A stretch of 64,000 nucleotides of DNA from Ignavibacteria bacterium (GTDB taxonomy: Bacteria > Bacteroidota > Ignavibacteria > Ignavibacteriales > Ignavibacteriaceae), in assembly GCA_017302895.1 (NCBI GenBank), contig JAFLBV010000001.1:1783001-1847000 (forward strand), given 5' to 3'. Position numbers and translations under genes: made by a program. Below the pieces are notes generated by a model. It searched no databases. It was given only the letters and a program-made list of their open reading frames with translations, and was not told the origin of the DNA. The number at the start of each line of letters is the position of its first letter. The first letter of the stretch is position 1. This document shows positions 53,644 to 63,422 of this stretch, piece after piece.

Positions 53644-54631
53644 AGTTCTAGTATTATTTTTGGCAACAGTTGCCTTCCTTTTCACTTCCTGTGAAAATAA
53701 AATTTCAACCGGTCAGGCTGATGAACCCACGATGGGTAAAAAGAAGATCGCCGTTGATGAAACATTCAAACCTGTCTTTGAAGAACTTGAAAAACAGTTC
53801 GAAACACTCTACCCAAATGCTTTTCTCGACATCATTTATGCACCAGAATCAAAGGTGGTCGACCTTCTTCTCCAGGATTCCGTCCAGATCATTTTTATTG
53901 CCCGGGAGTTGAACGCAAAAGAAGCCGCAATTATGGCAAAAAGGGAAGTGGTTGCACGCAACACAAAGATTGCCTATGACGGGGTTGCAGTACTCGTGAA
54001 CAAGAATAACAAACTTGGTGTCCTGACCCACGACGATCTTATGAGAATTTTTACCGGCAAGGTTACAAAATTTGACGAGATAAAAGAAGGTCTGGCAAAA
54101 GAACCGTTTTCGCTGGTGTTCGAAAACTCGCTCGCAGGAACAGTAAATTTCTTTGCTGCCCGATATGGTGAAGATTTCCGTACAGCCAAGAATGTTTACG
54201 ACCTTAAAACACCAAAAGACCTTATCAGTCATGTCTCGACAAATGCAGATGCAATTGGCTTCCTGAGCTCAATTTATGTATACGATGACGCTGACACAAA
54301 CAAAACGACTTTTATAAAAGATGTTAAAGTTCTCGATCTCGAAGTGGCTGATTCAATTAAATCAGACCAAAAAGCAGTCGGTCCATGGCAGTATTATGTT
54401 GCTCAAAGATACGATCCCACGGTAAACACCGAAAGAGAACCACCTCTCTATCCGCTCGTCAGAAGCCTCACTTCTGTGAACTTTGAAGGCAGGGCAGGTT
54501 TAGGACAGGGATTTACCGCCTATGTAGCGAGCGAACCGGGACAGCGGACAGTACTCAGATTTGGTCTGGTGCCTGCCCGGATGCCCGTCAGGATCTTACA
54601 AATAACAAACCAAAATATTCAAATCAAGTAA
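53627..54631 (+). CDS. PstS-like phosphate/ligand-binding lipoprotein
   Basis: 334 residues. Lipoprotein signal with cysteine near residue 22 (FLFTSCENK). PBP-like domain resembling PstS: VDETFKPVFEELEKQF, then FIARELNAKEA, YDGVAVLVNKNNKLGVLT, and IGFLSSIYVYDD near the hinge. No PstC/A/B permease genes are nearby. In this phylum such proteins occur beside TonB and TPR genes, so a role in envelope energisation or sensing is possible. It overlaps the small membrane protein gene and is followed after 13 nt by the TPR gene. Confidence 0.8.
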   Translation: MKKINRVLVLFLATVAFLFTSCENKISTGQADEPTMGKKKIAVDETFKPVFEELEKQFETLYPNAFLDIIYAPESKVVDLLLQDSVQIIFIARELNAKEAAIMAKREVVARNTKIAYDGVAVLVNKNNKLGVLTHDDLMRIFTGKVTKFDEIKEGLAKEPFSLVFENSLAGTVNFFAARYGEDFRTAKNVYDLKTPKDLISHVSTNADAIGFLSSIYVYDDADTNKTTFIKDVKVLDLEVADSIKSDQKAVGPWQYYVAQRYDPTVNTEREPPLYPLVRSLTSVNFEGRAGLGQGFTAYVASEPGQRTVLRFGLVPARMPVRILQITNQNIQIK

Positions 54632-54644
54632 AGCCGGAATATAT

Positions 54645-56288
54645 ATGAAAAAGACAATCTTGCTTTCCCTCCTCCTCGTTGTTGGTGCATTCACATTAAG
54701 TAATGCTCAAAATCTTAAAGATGCCCACAAATATCTGGAAAACGAAAGCTACACAAATGCACTGCAAACATACAACCAGTTGCTGGCCGAAGAACCCGGC
54801 AATGTTAAGTATGGTTATTTTTTAGCCCATGCCTACCTGCATGTCGCAAGAAATGACAGCGCAAAAATGGTGATGGATAAATTTACTGCGACTGCTGCCG
54901 GCGATCCTTACTACATGCTGGGAGTCGCCACCCTCGCATTCAAAGATAAAAACTATACTCTTGCCAAAGACCTGATCTCACAGGCACTCGCGAAAGTTTC
55001 GACTGAGAAAAAAGGTACAACGATTTATGATGTCGAATTTCTCATTGACTTGTCTGATGCCATCTATGTTGGCGGTGCCGACAAGGAAATTTGCGAGCTT
55101 GGAATTGATGCCATATTAAAAAATCTGTCAAAAGATCCGAAGAATTATGATCTCCTGATCGCAGCAGGAAAGATTTATTATACCATTCCTGATGGCACGA
55201 ATGCTCTTAAGTTCTTCAAATCAGCGCTCGATATTCAGAGCAATAAACCCGCTGCACATGTGGGGTATGGACAGGTTTACAGACTGATCAAGCAATATGG
55301 TTCTGCCGAAATCAAATTTCAGGATGCGTTAAAACTCAACCCGGACTATGCTCCTGCATACCGTGAGATTGCCGAAATGAACTACGATATGGAAGACTAT
55401 GCAAAAGCAATCCAGAACTATAAAGAGTATTTGCAAAAGTCGGAAAAGACACTTCCTAATCTCAGAAGATTTGCCATTATCCAGTATAACGGTAAAGATT
55501 ATGTCGGGACAGTTGCAACCACAAAAGAGTTTCTTGCCAGCGCTGGAAAGAATGCCGACATGTGGGTTCTTCAGGCTTATGCATACGATATGACAGGCGA
55601 TTCAACAAATGCAATTGCATCATTCGATAAATATTTCTCATTCGTTGAACAGCCAAAGATCAAAGCCTATGATTACGAACTCTATGGTAAAAACCATAAA
55701 AAAGTTGGAAACGACTCGATTGCAGTTCTGAACTACATTAAAGCTGTTGATCTTGATTCCACCAAATCCACTCTTCTTGGTGATGTTGCAGCATACTACT
55801 TCAAGAAAAAAGACTGGGAATCTGCTGCAAAGAGCTATAAAAAGAAAGAACAGCTCGAACGCGGACTGGCACAGCGTGAATACTACAACCTTGGAATGGC
55901 TTACTATTTCGGGAAAAATTACGATGCCGGTATTGTTGCATTCGACAGTCTCTTAAGCCAGAAGGCTGACTTTGCCCTTGGTTATTTTTATAAAGCTTTG
56001 TGCCTCTCTCAAATAGAGACACTTGATTCAACCAAGTTTGGAATTGCGAAACCTGTATTCGACAGTTTTATAGCAATCGCCGGTAAAACCCCGGATAAAT
56101 TCAAGACACAGCTCATTAATGCTTACGATTACATGGGTTATTTTTACTTCCAAAGTCAGGATAAACCTGAATTCAAAGACACCTGGAAACAAAATTTCAG
56201 AGATGCCTATGAAAAAATTCTGGTTCTCGATCCTAATAACCAGGGAGCAAAAGACAACCTTAAGCTGGTACCCGCGGATAAAAAGTAA
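54645..56288 (+). CDS. secreted TPR-repeat protein
   Basis: 547 residues. Signal peptide (LLSLLLVVGAFTLSNA), then tetratricopeptide repeats over nearly the whole length (NALQTYNQLLAEEPGN, NALKFFKSALDIQSNKPA, AEIKFQDALKLNPDYAPAYR, YAKAIQNYKEYLQKSEKT). Probably a periplasmic scaffold. Third gene of the 53.4-56.3 kb operon, ended by a terminator. Confidence 0.88.
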   Translation: MKKTILLSLLLVVGAFTLSNAQNLKDAHKYLENESYTNALQTYNQLLAEEPGNVKYGYFLAHAYLHVARNDSAKMVMDKFTATAAGDPYYMLGVATLAFKDKNYTLAKDLISQALAKVSTEKKGTTIYDVEFLIDLSDAIYVGGADKEICELGIDAILKNLSKDPKNYDLLIAAGKIYYTIPDGTNALKFFKSALDIQSNKPAAHVGYGQVYRLIKQYGSAEIKFQDALKLNPDYAPAYREIAEMNYDMEDYAKAIQNYKEYLQKSEKTLPNLRRFAIIQYNGKDYVGTVATTKEFLASAGKNADMWVLQAYAYDMTGDSTNAIASFDKYFSFVEQPKIKAYDYELYGKNHKKVGNDSIAVLNYIKAVDLDSTKSTLLGDVAAYYFKKKDWESAAKSYKKKEQLERGLAQREYYNLGMAYYFGKNYDAGIVAFDSLLSQKADFALGYFYKALCLSQIETLDSTKFGIAKPVFDSFIAIAGKTPDKFKTQLINAYDYMGYFYFQSQDKPEFKDTWKQNFRDAYEKILVLDPNNQGAKDNLKLVPADKK

Positions 56289-56304
56289 AGCAATTATATA
56301 AAAA

Positions 56305-56338
56305 AAAGGCCGCCCGGGCGATCAGGCAGCCTTTTTTT
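56305..56338 (+). terminator. rho-independent terminator, possibly bidirectional
   Basis: AAAGGCCGCC pairs with GGCAGCCTTT with one C-A mismatch, followed by a T-run; A-rich on the other side. It lies between the convergent TPR and Tricorn-like genes. Confidence 0.85.
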
Positions 56339-56356
56339 TATGTCCAATTCCAACTT

Positions 56357-59300
56357 TTATTTGCTTTTATCCGGGAAAGCGGGAACAGGGTTCTTCTTAA
56401 CGGGATTCTTTTCCAGTTCTTTCAGTATCAGTTCGATTCCCTTGTTGAGCTGTTCATCAGTTCCTGAAAATTCGAGTGCAGGGTCGTTGTCGACAACTAT
56501 GTCGGGATCGACACCATGCCCTTCCATGATCCACTTAGCCTCATTCAGGTGGTAAGGACCAAACTCAGGTTTATTCAAAATGCCACCGTCGACAAATGGA
56601 AGTGAACCGGAAATTCCCACAACACCACCCCATGATCTCTTACCGACAAGCTTGCCGAGATTGGCAGCTCTGAAGCGATAGGGGAAGATGTCTCCATCCG
56701 ATGCAGAGAACTCATCCATAAGCAGAATTTTAGGCCCTACATGCATGCCTGTCGGATTAAAGGTATTGATGGAATTTCTTCTGTAGTTCATCATTACCGG
56801 CATTCGAGCGAGTCTCTCGAGAATTTGAGGAGAAACATTTCCGCCGCCGTTTCCTCGATCGTCGATGATGAGAGCTTCTTTGTTCAACTGAGGGTAGTAA
56901 TATTTTACGAACCAGTTCAGTCCGTTTACACCCATGTCGGGGATATGGATGTAACCAACTTTTCCTTCTGTGGCTTTGGTGACTTTTTCAATATTTCCTT
57001 CCACCCAGTTGAGATAATAGAGATTCTGTTCATCAGCAACAGGAACCACGGTAACATCTCTCGAACCTTTTTCGTCAGCAACAGTGTTAACGGTAAGTAC
57101 CACCTGTTTTCCTGCACGATCGACGAGCGATTCATAAATGTTATCCATCTCCTTCACGGATTTTCCGTTCACTGCGATGATATAATCACCCTCTTTTACA
57201 TTTACACCGATTTCAGTGAGAGGAGAACGGAAGTCTTTGTCCCAGTTTTGTCCGGTAAGAATTTTCTTAACCTTTACATATCCCGAGGCATCTTTTTCCA
57301 GTTTTGCACCGAGGAGTCCCAGGGCAATTCTCGCAGCTTTGGGATAGTCACCGCCACCGACATAGGCGTGCCCGATATTCAGTTCACCGATCATTTCTCC
57401 GATAATGTAGGTCAGATCAATTCTGTGGTTTACATAGGGGAGCAGCACTTCATACTGTTTTTTTACTGCTGCCCAATCGACCCCGTGCATGTTTTTCGCA
57501 TAGAAGAAATCGCGCATTTGTCGCCAGGACTCATCGAAAATCTGTTTCCATTCAGCTTTTCTGTCGAGCGACACCTTTAGATCGGAAAGATTCAAGGCAT
57601 CTTTTATTTTTACAGGAGCAGAAGGAAGTGGTACTATTCCGTAGGAATTTCCAACTCTTACGAGCATTTTTTTCTCGTCGGCAGAGATTTCATATCCGGC
57701 AACCTCACCGAGATTAGTCTCTTCCAGGTCTTTCAGATTGTATGAGTAGAGGTTGAATTTGTCCTCCCTTGCACCCCTTCTGTAGTAGAAAATTTTATCA
57801 GCAGTTGTAGAGAGGTTTCCATAACTGCCTGAGGGTGCCGGTATTTCCGCAACCCTGTTCAGAATTCCGTCAAAATCGATGACGAGTTTCTTCGATACTT
57901 CCTTTGAATCCTTTGTCTCTTTCGATTCTTTGGTATCTTTTTCTTCCTTCTTCTCAGGAGCCGGTTTCTCTTCTTTTACAGAGACTTCATCACTTTTGGG
58001 TTCGAAAGGTGATTTAGTCGAATTCTGAAGGGTAACCAGATACAGTTTTGTCATGTCTGAATAGATGTGATTCCACTCTGTCCAGCCATAGGTCGGGTTG
58101 AATGTCCTTTCCGAGGTGAAGAAGAGATATTTTCCGTCTTTTGAGAAAACAGGTTGCCCGACATCGAAAAAGCCATCGGTAACAGGAGAAGCTTTTTTAT
58201 CATCAAGCGAATAGATATATATTCTTGATGATACATTGTCCTCTGCTTTATTGTAGGCAATGTAACGGCTGTCATGCGACCAGTCGAAGGCAAAGACAGG
58301 AGTAACATCTGATTTGTCGACCTGAGTTATTGTTTTTGAGTCGATATCAACAAAGTTTAATGTATAATTCTGGTCGGAGAAGATCAGCTTTTTACTGTCG
58401 GGTGACCATTGAATCGAGAATTTATAAGCATTTCCGCCTTTTGTAATCTGAATTTCCTCACCTTTGCCATCCTGAGGAGTAATATATACTTCATCCTCTC
58501 CACTTTTGTCGGAGATATAAGCAATAAATTTGCCGTCAGGTGACCACTTCGGTGAGCGTTCATGAATTCCTGAAGTGGCTGTCAGATTTCTGGTGGCACC
58601 ATTCTTTGCGGGAACCGTAAATATATCACCTCTGGCGCTTAAAAGAGCCCGGTTTCCATCGGGTGAAATCTCAAAGCTGGCGATATTACGGCTTACATCC
58701 ACTATCCCGTCTCTGCCTGTGGCAAAGTCATCACTGATCCGGATTTCAACTTTTGAATATTTGTCATTCGTAATATCGAGTCTATAGATGTATCCGGCGT
58801 TTTCGAAAACAATGTAATTCCCACCTATCGAGGGGAATTTCACATCGAAATCGGTAAAATTTGTAATCTGTTTCTCCTGCTTTGTCGCGAGGTCGATTGA
58901 ATACAGATTCATGGTGCCGGTTCTGTCGGAGGCGAAATATATTTTGTTGCCTGCCCACATCGGGAAAATGTCCTGAGCGGGATTTTCCTGAACACGGGTA
59001 GTCTTCTTTGAATCAAAATCATAGATCCAGAGGTCATCCGCCTGTCCGCCACGATAGCGTTTCCAGGTTCTGAACTCCCTGAAGACCCTGTTGTAAACAA
59101 GTTTTTTTCCATCAGGTGAGAATGTGCCAAAACCACCTCTTGGGAGAGGGAGCTGTTCGGCGAGTCCACCTTTTACATTTGCGAAAAAGAGCTGACCTTT
59201 CCAGTCATTTGGCTCTATCCATCTGCTGCGAAACATCACTGTTTCATTGTCACGCCATGCCATCACGATGTTGTTTGGTCCCATTCTGTCAGATACATCG

Positions 59301-59626
59301 TCCCTTCCAAGGGTTGCGGTGTAAGTCAGTCTTTTCGGGACACCACCCGTTGAGGGAATCAGATACACTTCGGTATTTCCATCATACTGCCCCGTGAAAG
59401 CTATATGCTTGCCGTCGGGGGAGAATTTGGCGAACATTTCAATTCCCGTGTGATTGGTAATCTTCCGGGCAGTACCACCGGTGGCATTCACAATATACAG
59501 ATCACCTGCATAAGTAAAAACAATCTGATCACCGTTGATATTTGGAAATCGAAGAAGCCGGGATTCCTGTGCCTGCAGTTCGAAAACTGCCAAAAGCAGA
59601 GAAATAAACATGATTATTCGAGTCAT
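56357..59626 (-). CDS. Tricorn-like S41 protease
   Basis: 1089 residues. Signal peptide (MTRIIMFISLLLAVFELQA). Two beta-propeller regions built of WD40-like PD40 repeats (SPDGKHIAFTGQYDGNTEVY, SPDGKFIAYISDKSGEDEVY), interrupted by a highly charged K/E/D/S insert near 550-590, then a PDZ-like domain and an S41 catalytic domain (DDRGNGGGNVSPQ, MDEFSASDGDIFPY with the nucleophile serine). It degrades oligopeptides, probably in the periplasm. Confidence 0.92.
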   Translation of the reverse strand: MTRIIMFISLLLAVFELQAQESRLLRFPNINGDQIVFTYAGDLYIVNATGGTARKITNHTGIEMFAKFSPDGKHIAFTGQYDGNTEVYLIPSTGGVPKRLTYTATLGRDDVSDRMGPNNIVMAWRDNETVMFRSRWIEPNDWKGQLFFANVKGGLAEQLPLPRGGFGTFSPDGKKLVYNRVFREFRTWKRYRGGQADDLWIYDFDSKKTTRVQENPAQDIFPMWAGNKIYFASDRTGTMNLYSIDLATKQEKQITNFTDFDVKFPSIGGNYIVFENAGYIYRLDITNDKYSKVEIRISDDFATGRDGIVDVSRNIASFEISPDGNRALLSARGDIFTVPAKNGATRNLTATSGIHERSPKWSPDGKFIAYISDKSGEDEVYITPQDGKGEEIQITKGGNAYKFSIQWSPDSKKLIFSDQNYTLNFVDIDSKTITQVDKSDVTPVFAFDWSHDSRYIAYNKAEDNVSSRIYIYSLDDKKASPVTDGFFDVGQPVFSKDGKYLFFTSERTFNPTYGWTEWNHIYSDMTKLYLVTLQNSTKSPFEPKSDEVSVKEEKPAPEKKEEKDTKESKETKDSKEVSKKLVIDFDGILNRVAEIPAPSGSYGNLSTTADKIFYYRRGAREDKFNLYSYNLKDLEETNLGEVAGYEISADEKKMLVRVGNSYGIVPLPSAPVKIKDALNLSDLKVSLDRKAEWKQIFDESWRQMRDFFYAKNMHGVDWAAVKKQYEVLLPYVNHRIDLTYIIGEMIGELNIGHAYVGGGDYPKAARIALGLLGAKLEKDASGYVKVKKILTGQNWDKDFRSPLTEIGVNVKEGDYIIAVNGKSVKEMDNIYESLVDRAGKQVVLTVNTVADEKGSRDVTVVPVADEQNLYYLNWVEGNIEKVTKATEGKVGYIHIPDMGVNGLNWFVKYYYPQLNKEALIIDDRGNGGGNVSPQILERLARMPVMMNYRRNSINTFNPTGMHVGPKILLMDEFSASDGDIFPYRFRAANLGKLVGKRSWGGVVGISGSLPFVDGGILNKPEFGPYHLNEAKWIMEGHGVDPDIVVDNDPALEFSGTDEQLNKGIELILKELEKNPVKKNPVPAFPDKSK

Positions 59627-59852
59627 AGTACCTTACTGTTTTTGTTAATGGAAAAATAGATTTGAATATTATTCAAAAAAAATTGATATATCAACTGTTT
59701 TTTGATGGAGGGTTATTGAATGAGGGGAACGGCAGATCCGCTACAGAGACTGTAAAACACGGCATAGCTCCCCCCCGACGCCGAGTTTAACCGGCTTCAA
59801 TATTCATTTAAACTGTTTTAAGGTTCTAAAATTCACGAAAGTGTGAATCAGT

Positions 59853-60257
59853 TCATGCAGAAGCCGATACTTTCGATGATATCTCTTTTTGCTTAAGATT
59901 TGTAAAATTCGTGAGGATTTCTGAAAACCTGTGATTCGAAATCCCGTTCATTTCTGCTGTTTTTTTTAGCCAGTCCACTTCGGGTCCGGAAAGGTCGTTA
60001 TCGGAGAATGCAAGATTTAGCGCCTCATCGATAAACACTTCTGTAATCGCAGCAGAACTAAACATAAGCGGATTATCGCTTATATTCTCATTGATCATTA
60101 AATTTTTGATTACTTCTTCATAGAAATCTTTGCTGAATCCAAGTTTTGTGGCAACATTTCTAATAATATCTTTTTCCTGGTCTATTAAACTGTTGTCGAT
60201 TCTAGCGACAATTAACAGTCCCTTTAAGTAATTGCTTTTGTCAAGTTGTGTAAGCAT
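59853..60257 (-). CDS. TerB-like helical protein
   Basis: 134 residues from ATG 60257, placed 8 nt after a GGGAG site; an in-frame ATG at 60272 overlaps that site and is rejected. Helical, with an acidic segment (DNSLIDQEKDIIRN) near residue 24 and a second one near 88 (FSDNDLSGPEVDWLK), as in TerB/TerB-like domains. Likely cytoplasmic; no ter operon is nearby. The DNA on both sides (59627-59852 and 60258-60431) shows nothing else. Confidence 0.6.
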   Translation of the reverse strand: MLTQLDKSNYLKGLLIVARIDNSLIDQEKDIIRNVATKLGFSKDFYEEVIKNLMINENISDNPLMFSSAAITEVFIDEALNLAFSDNDLSGPEVDWLKKTAEMNGISNHRFSEILTNFTNLKQKEISSKVSASA

Positions 60258-60431
60258 GTTTCGATCTCCCATCGCCGAATAATCGGGAAAAACTGTTGTT
60301 CAACTTACTTAAATAAGGAATAAAATTCAAGGGAATTCGGAAAACTTCATCAATTCTGCTGCCTGATTATTCAATTCATTTAATTAAATTATCCAACTGA
60401 TTTATTTAAAATTAACCAGGAATCACCGAAA

Positions 60432-62186
60432 TTGCCAAAATATTTCTCAAAAATCATCTCACTGCTTTTGATTCTCTCCTCAACGATGTTTTCCCAAGCT
60501 GACTGGAAGACTGAATTTGAAAAATCTGACTTTAAAGCCACCTCGACTTCTGAAGAGACGGACAGGTTTTTCACCCGGCTCGCCACAATAAGTGATGCAG
60601 TAAGGTATGAAACCATCGGCACTTCACCCCAGGGAAGGGAAATAAAAGTTTTTATCGTTTCAAAGGACAAGGCTTTTACCCCAGAGGTTGCAAAGAAAAC
60701 GGGCAAACCTGTGCTTCTCATACTGAATGGTATCCACTCCGGTGAGATAGAGGGAAAAGATGCTTCGATGTTGTTTCTTCGTGAAATGCTGATTGAGGGA
60801 AAACACAAGGATGTATTCGAAAATGTGATTTTACTCGTCATCCCGATATTTAGTGTTGACGGGCATGAGAGAAGTTCTGCCTACAATAGAATCAATCAGA
60901 ACGGTCCGACGAATATGGGCTGGCGAACGACTGCTCAAAATATAAATCTGAATCGTGACTGGATGAAAGCTGATGCACCGGAGATGCGTGCAATGTTGGG
61001 ATTGTTCTCGACATGGATGCCCGATTTCATGATCGATAATCATACGACCGACGGTGCTGACTATCAATATACTGTTACCTACGGACTCGAACGCCATGGT
61101 AATATTGCACCAAATCTGGCAAAGCTTTCAGAAAAAGTATTCCTCCCATTTCTTATTGAAAATGTTGAGGCTGCTGGCTGGCTCGTAGCTCCGTATGTTT
61201 ACTTCAAGGACAATAATGTTGAGAAGGGGATGCTCGACTGGGCTTCAACTCCCAGATTTTCGGGTGGATATACAGCCGCACAAAACAGGATTTCGCTGTT
61301 GGTTGAAACTCATATGATGAAACCATACAAGGACCGTGTTTTCGCCACGAAGTCGGTTCTGGAAACGACTGCAAAATTTCTTGTTCTGAATGGCAAAATA
61401 ATCAGGGAAGAGAATAACAAAGCCGACAATAACATGAAACAGTTCATCGGAAAAGGTGCGAAATGGCTTCCAATTAAGTTTTCTACAAAAGAAACGGCCG
61501 GCAGCAGCATTTTATTCAAAGGAATTGAAGCTGTTCATGAAACGAGTGCGGTCTCCGGCACTGAAAAAATCGTTTATACTGGCAAAAAATTTGAAAAGGA
61601 AATTCCCGTTTTTGATAATGTGATCGCCTCTGATTCGATGGAGGTTCCGTCGGGCTACATAATACCGGCCGAGTATTCATCACTTGTTTCAATAATGGAG
61701 CTTCACGGGATAAAAGTGGAGAAACTTGAAGCACCAAAAAAATTCCTGGTTGAGCGACTAAAATTCAAAGACTTCACATTTGCTAAAACTCCCTATGAAG
61801 GACGATTCAGAGTGACTTCCGGTTATGATGTTTCCAAAATAAAGGAAGTGGTTCCGTCAGGCGCGTTTTTTGTCTCCTGCGACCAAAGGGCACTTAAAGT
61901 TATCAACCTGCTGCTCGAACCCCGTTCTGAAGATTCCTTTCTGTCATGGGGATTTTTCAATCAGATTTTTGAGATGAAGGAATATTTCGAAGATTATGTG
62001 ATGGAAAAAGTGGCACTTGAAATGCTCGCAGCCAACCCCGCCTTAAAAAAGGAATTTGAGGAAAAAATTGCTAATGATGAAAAATTTAGAAATGACCCCG
62101 ATGCAAGACTTTCGTTTTTTTATAAAAAGTCACCTTATTTTGATAAAAACTACTGTGTATATCCAATTTTAAGGGTAGTCGAATGA
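60432..62186 (+). CDS. M14-family zinc carboxypeptidase
   Basis: 584 residues from a TTG start, which gives a signal peptide (MPKYFSKIISLLLILSSTMF). Zinc ligands in GIHSGEIEGKDA (H and E) and the later IDNHTTDGADYQ (H); NLNRDWMK and SVDGHERSS fit the substrate site. The catalytic glutamate is probably in LLVETHMMKP. The C-terminal part has no recognised domain. Exported metallopeptidase whose 3' end overlaps the VanX-like gene by 4 nt. Confidence 0.88.
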   Translation: MPKYFSKIISLLLILSSTMFSQADWKTEFEKSDFKATSTSEETDRFFTRLATISDAVRYETIGTSPQGREIKVFIVSKDKAFTPEVAKKTGKPVLLILNGIHSGEIEGKDASMLFLREMLIEGKHKDVFENVILLVIPIFSVDGHERSSAYNRINQNGPTNMGWRTTAQNINLNRDWMKADAPEMRAMLGLFSTWMPDFMIDNHTTDGADYQYTVTYGLERHGNIAPNLAKLSEKVFLPFLIENVEAAGWLVAPYVYFKDNNVEKGMLDWASTPRFSGGYTAAQNRISLLVETHMMKPYKDRVFATKSVLETTAKFLVLNGKIIREENNKADNNMKQFIGKGAKWLPIKFSTKETAGSSILFKGIEAVHETSAVSGTEKIVYTGKKFEKEIPVFDNVIASDSMEVPSGYIIPAEYSSLVSIMELHGIKVEKLEAPKKFLVERLKFKDFTFAKTPYEGRFRVTSGYDVSKIKEVVPSGAFFVSCDQRALKVINLLLEPRSEDSFLSWGFFNQIFEMKEYFEDYVMEKVALEMLAANPALKKEFEEKIANDEKFRNDPDARLSFFYKKSPYFDKNYCVYPILRVVE

Positions 62187-62890
62187 AAAGATGCAATATT
62201 TCTTTCAAATGGTTCCTTCCTGCATTCCTGTTACTTTCAGGTCTTGCATTTTCACAACCGGAAGTGCCCGTAAATGAATTTGGATTAAAGGTTGTCGATT
62301 CCAAATCCCTTTATTTGGCTCAGGTTTCCAATAATGTTGAGAATACATTGCTCAACCTTGAAGGATTTATACCAAATCTTCGCAAAGATGTGAAGTACGC
62401 AACCACGGATAATGTCACAAAACAGGTGCTTTACACTACTCCGGGAGTATTTTTGAGGAAACCTGCTGCCGAGGCATTAAAAAAAACTGCAGAAGAACTT
62501 GCATTGAACGGTATCGGGCTTGTTGTTTATGATGCATATAGACCCTACAGCATCACGAAAAAGATTTGGGAGTTTGTTCTCAATGAAGATTTTGCAGCGA
62601 GTCCTAAAACAGGAAGTCGTCACAACAGGGGGTGTGCGATTGATATCGGTCTGTATGACATAACGAACGGTGAACTGCTTGATATGCCTACCATTTTCGA
62701 TGATTTTACGGAAAAGGCGAGTCACAAGTATATGAAAATATCACCTCAGCAAAGGATAAATCGTGCACTTTTGAGGACAGTTATGGAAAAACACGGTTTC
62801 AAGGCTCTCGAAAGTGAATGGTGGCATTATGATTATTCAAGCTGGAAAAGTTTTGACCTGATGGATATCAGTTTTGAGGATCTGAAATAG
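62183..62890 (+). CDS. VanX/DdpX-type D-alanyl-D-alanine dipeptidase
   Basis: 235 residues with a signal peptide (FLPAFLLLSGLAFS). The M15D core shows VVYDAYRPYS, SRHNRGCAIDIGLYD (zinc ligands H and D) and SEWWHYDY (catalytic E and zinc H). Without VanS/R/H/A neighbours, recycling or scavenging of D-Ala-D-Ala or other peptides is likelier than vancomycin resistance. The ATG overlaps the M14 gene (ATGA), so both exported peptidases are produced together. Confidence 0.92.
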   Translation: MKRCNISFKWFLPAFLLLSGLAFSQPEVPVNEFGLKVVDSKSLYLAQVSNNVENTLLNLEGFIPNLRKDVKYATTDNVTKQVLYTTPGVFLRKPAAEALKKTAEELALNGIGLVVYDAYRPYSITKKIWEFVLNEDFAASPKTGSRHNRGCAIDIGLYDITNGELLDMPTIFDDFTEKASHKYMKISPQQRINRALLRTVMEKHGFKALESEWWHYDYSSWKSFDLMDISFEDLK

Positions 62891-62916
62891 GGGAAACGGA
62901 TTAGGACTGTTATTTA

Positions 62917-62948
62917 TTTGGTGGATTGAGAAATAATGCTTATATTTG
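62917..62948 (+). promoter_or_regulatory. promoter of the initiator-tRNA cluster
   Basis: TTTG at 62917-62920, 20 nt, then TATATTTG at 62941-62948: a full match to the Bacteroidota -33/-7 pattern. Transcription would start near 62955 and run through the mutilated copy into the intact tRNA. Confidence 0.7.
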
Positions 62949-63000
62949 AAGTCTAAATTATAACAGTTACGATACGGGAAATATAAATAAGATTTTTGAT

Positions 63001-63040
63001 CGCGGGGTGGAGTCCCGATAAATCGGGAGTAGCTCGTCGG
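63001..63040 (+). pseudogene. 5' fragment of initiator tRNA with palindromic insert
   Basis: CGCGGGGTGGAG (63001-63012) and GTAGCTCGTCGG (63029-63040) match the intact tRNA at 63067. Between them the D-loop bases are replaced by the inverted repeat TCCCGAT-AA-ATCGGGA (63013-63028). The anticodon arm onward is missing. Confidence 0.8.
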
Positions 63041-63066
63041 TCTGAAATCACAAAAAAGTTTTTGAT

Positions 63067-63139
<73 letters not shown>

Positions 63140-63143
63140 CAAG

Positions 63144-63178
63144 AAAAAAAGCCTGAGAAGAAATTCTCGGGCTTTTTT
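63144..63178 (+). terminator. terminator after initiator tRNA
   Basis: AAAAAGCC-TGAGAA pairs with TTCTCG-GGCTTTTT around GAAA, followed by a T-run; one mismatch. Confidence 0.9.
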
Positions 63179-63240
63179 GTTTTAAATAGTCTTCGGTTAT
63201 TTCTGTCGCTGAGCAGTTGATTATTAAGTAATTGTATTTT

Positions 63241-63315
63241 GTCGGGCTCATAATTCGCCGCGGCGAATTGTCGGCTGAAAGTTCGCTATGGCGAATTCAA
63301 GTCCGGCCCCCGCTA
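63241..63315 (+). pseudogene. 3' fragment of initiator tRNA with two palindromic inserts
   Basis: GTCGGGCTCATAA (63241-63253) and TTGTCGG match the intact tRNA, as does everything from 63296 on. In between lie the perfect palindrome TTCGCCGCGGCGAA (63254-63267) and the near-palindrome TTCGCTATGGCGAA (63282-63295). The acceptor 5' half and D arm are absent, so it cannot be a working tRNA. Confidence 0.8.
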
Positions 63316-63319
63316 CAAG

Positions 63320-63354
63320 AAAAAAAGCCTGAGAAGAAATTCTCGGGCTTTTTT
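63320..63354 (+). terminator. duplicated terminator
   Basis: An exact copy of the terminator at 63144, part of an 83-bp direct repeat (63120-63202 and 63296-63378, one mismatch). Confidence 0.88.
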
Positions 63355-63422
63355 GTTTTAAATACTCTTCGGTTATTTTTGAGAATGATGATTTATTTTT
63401 TCTTCACAGTCTCACTCATCCG

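Noticed and set aside
62183..62890. VanX-like gene as a vancomycin-resistance determinant.
   Set aside because: No VanS, VanR, VanH or ligase partner nearby, an exported form, and pairing with an M14 peptidase point to peptide scavenging or recycling.
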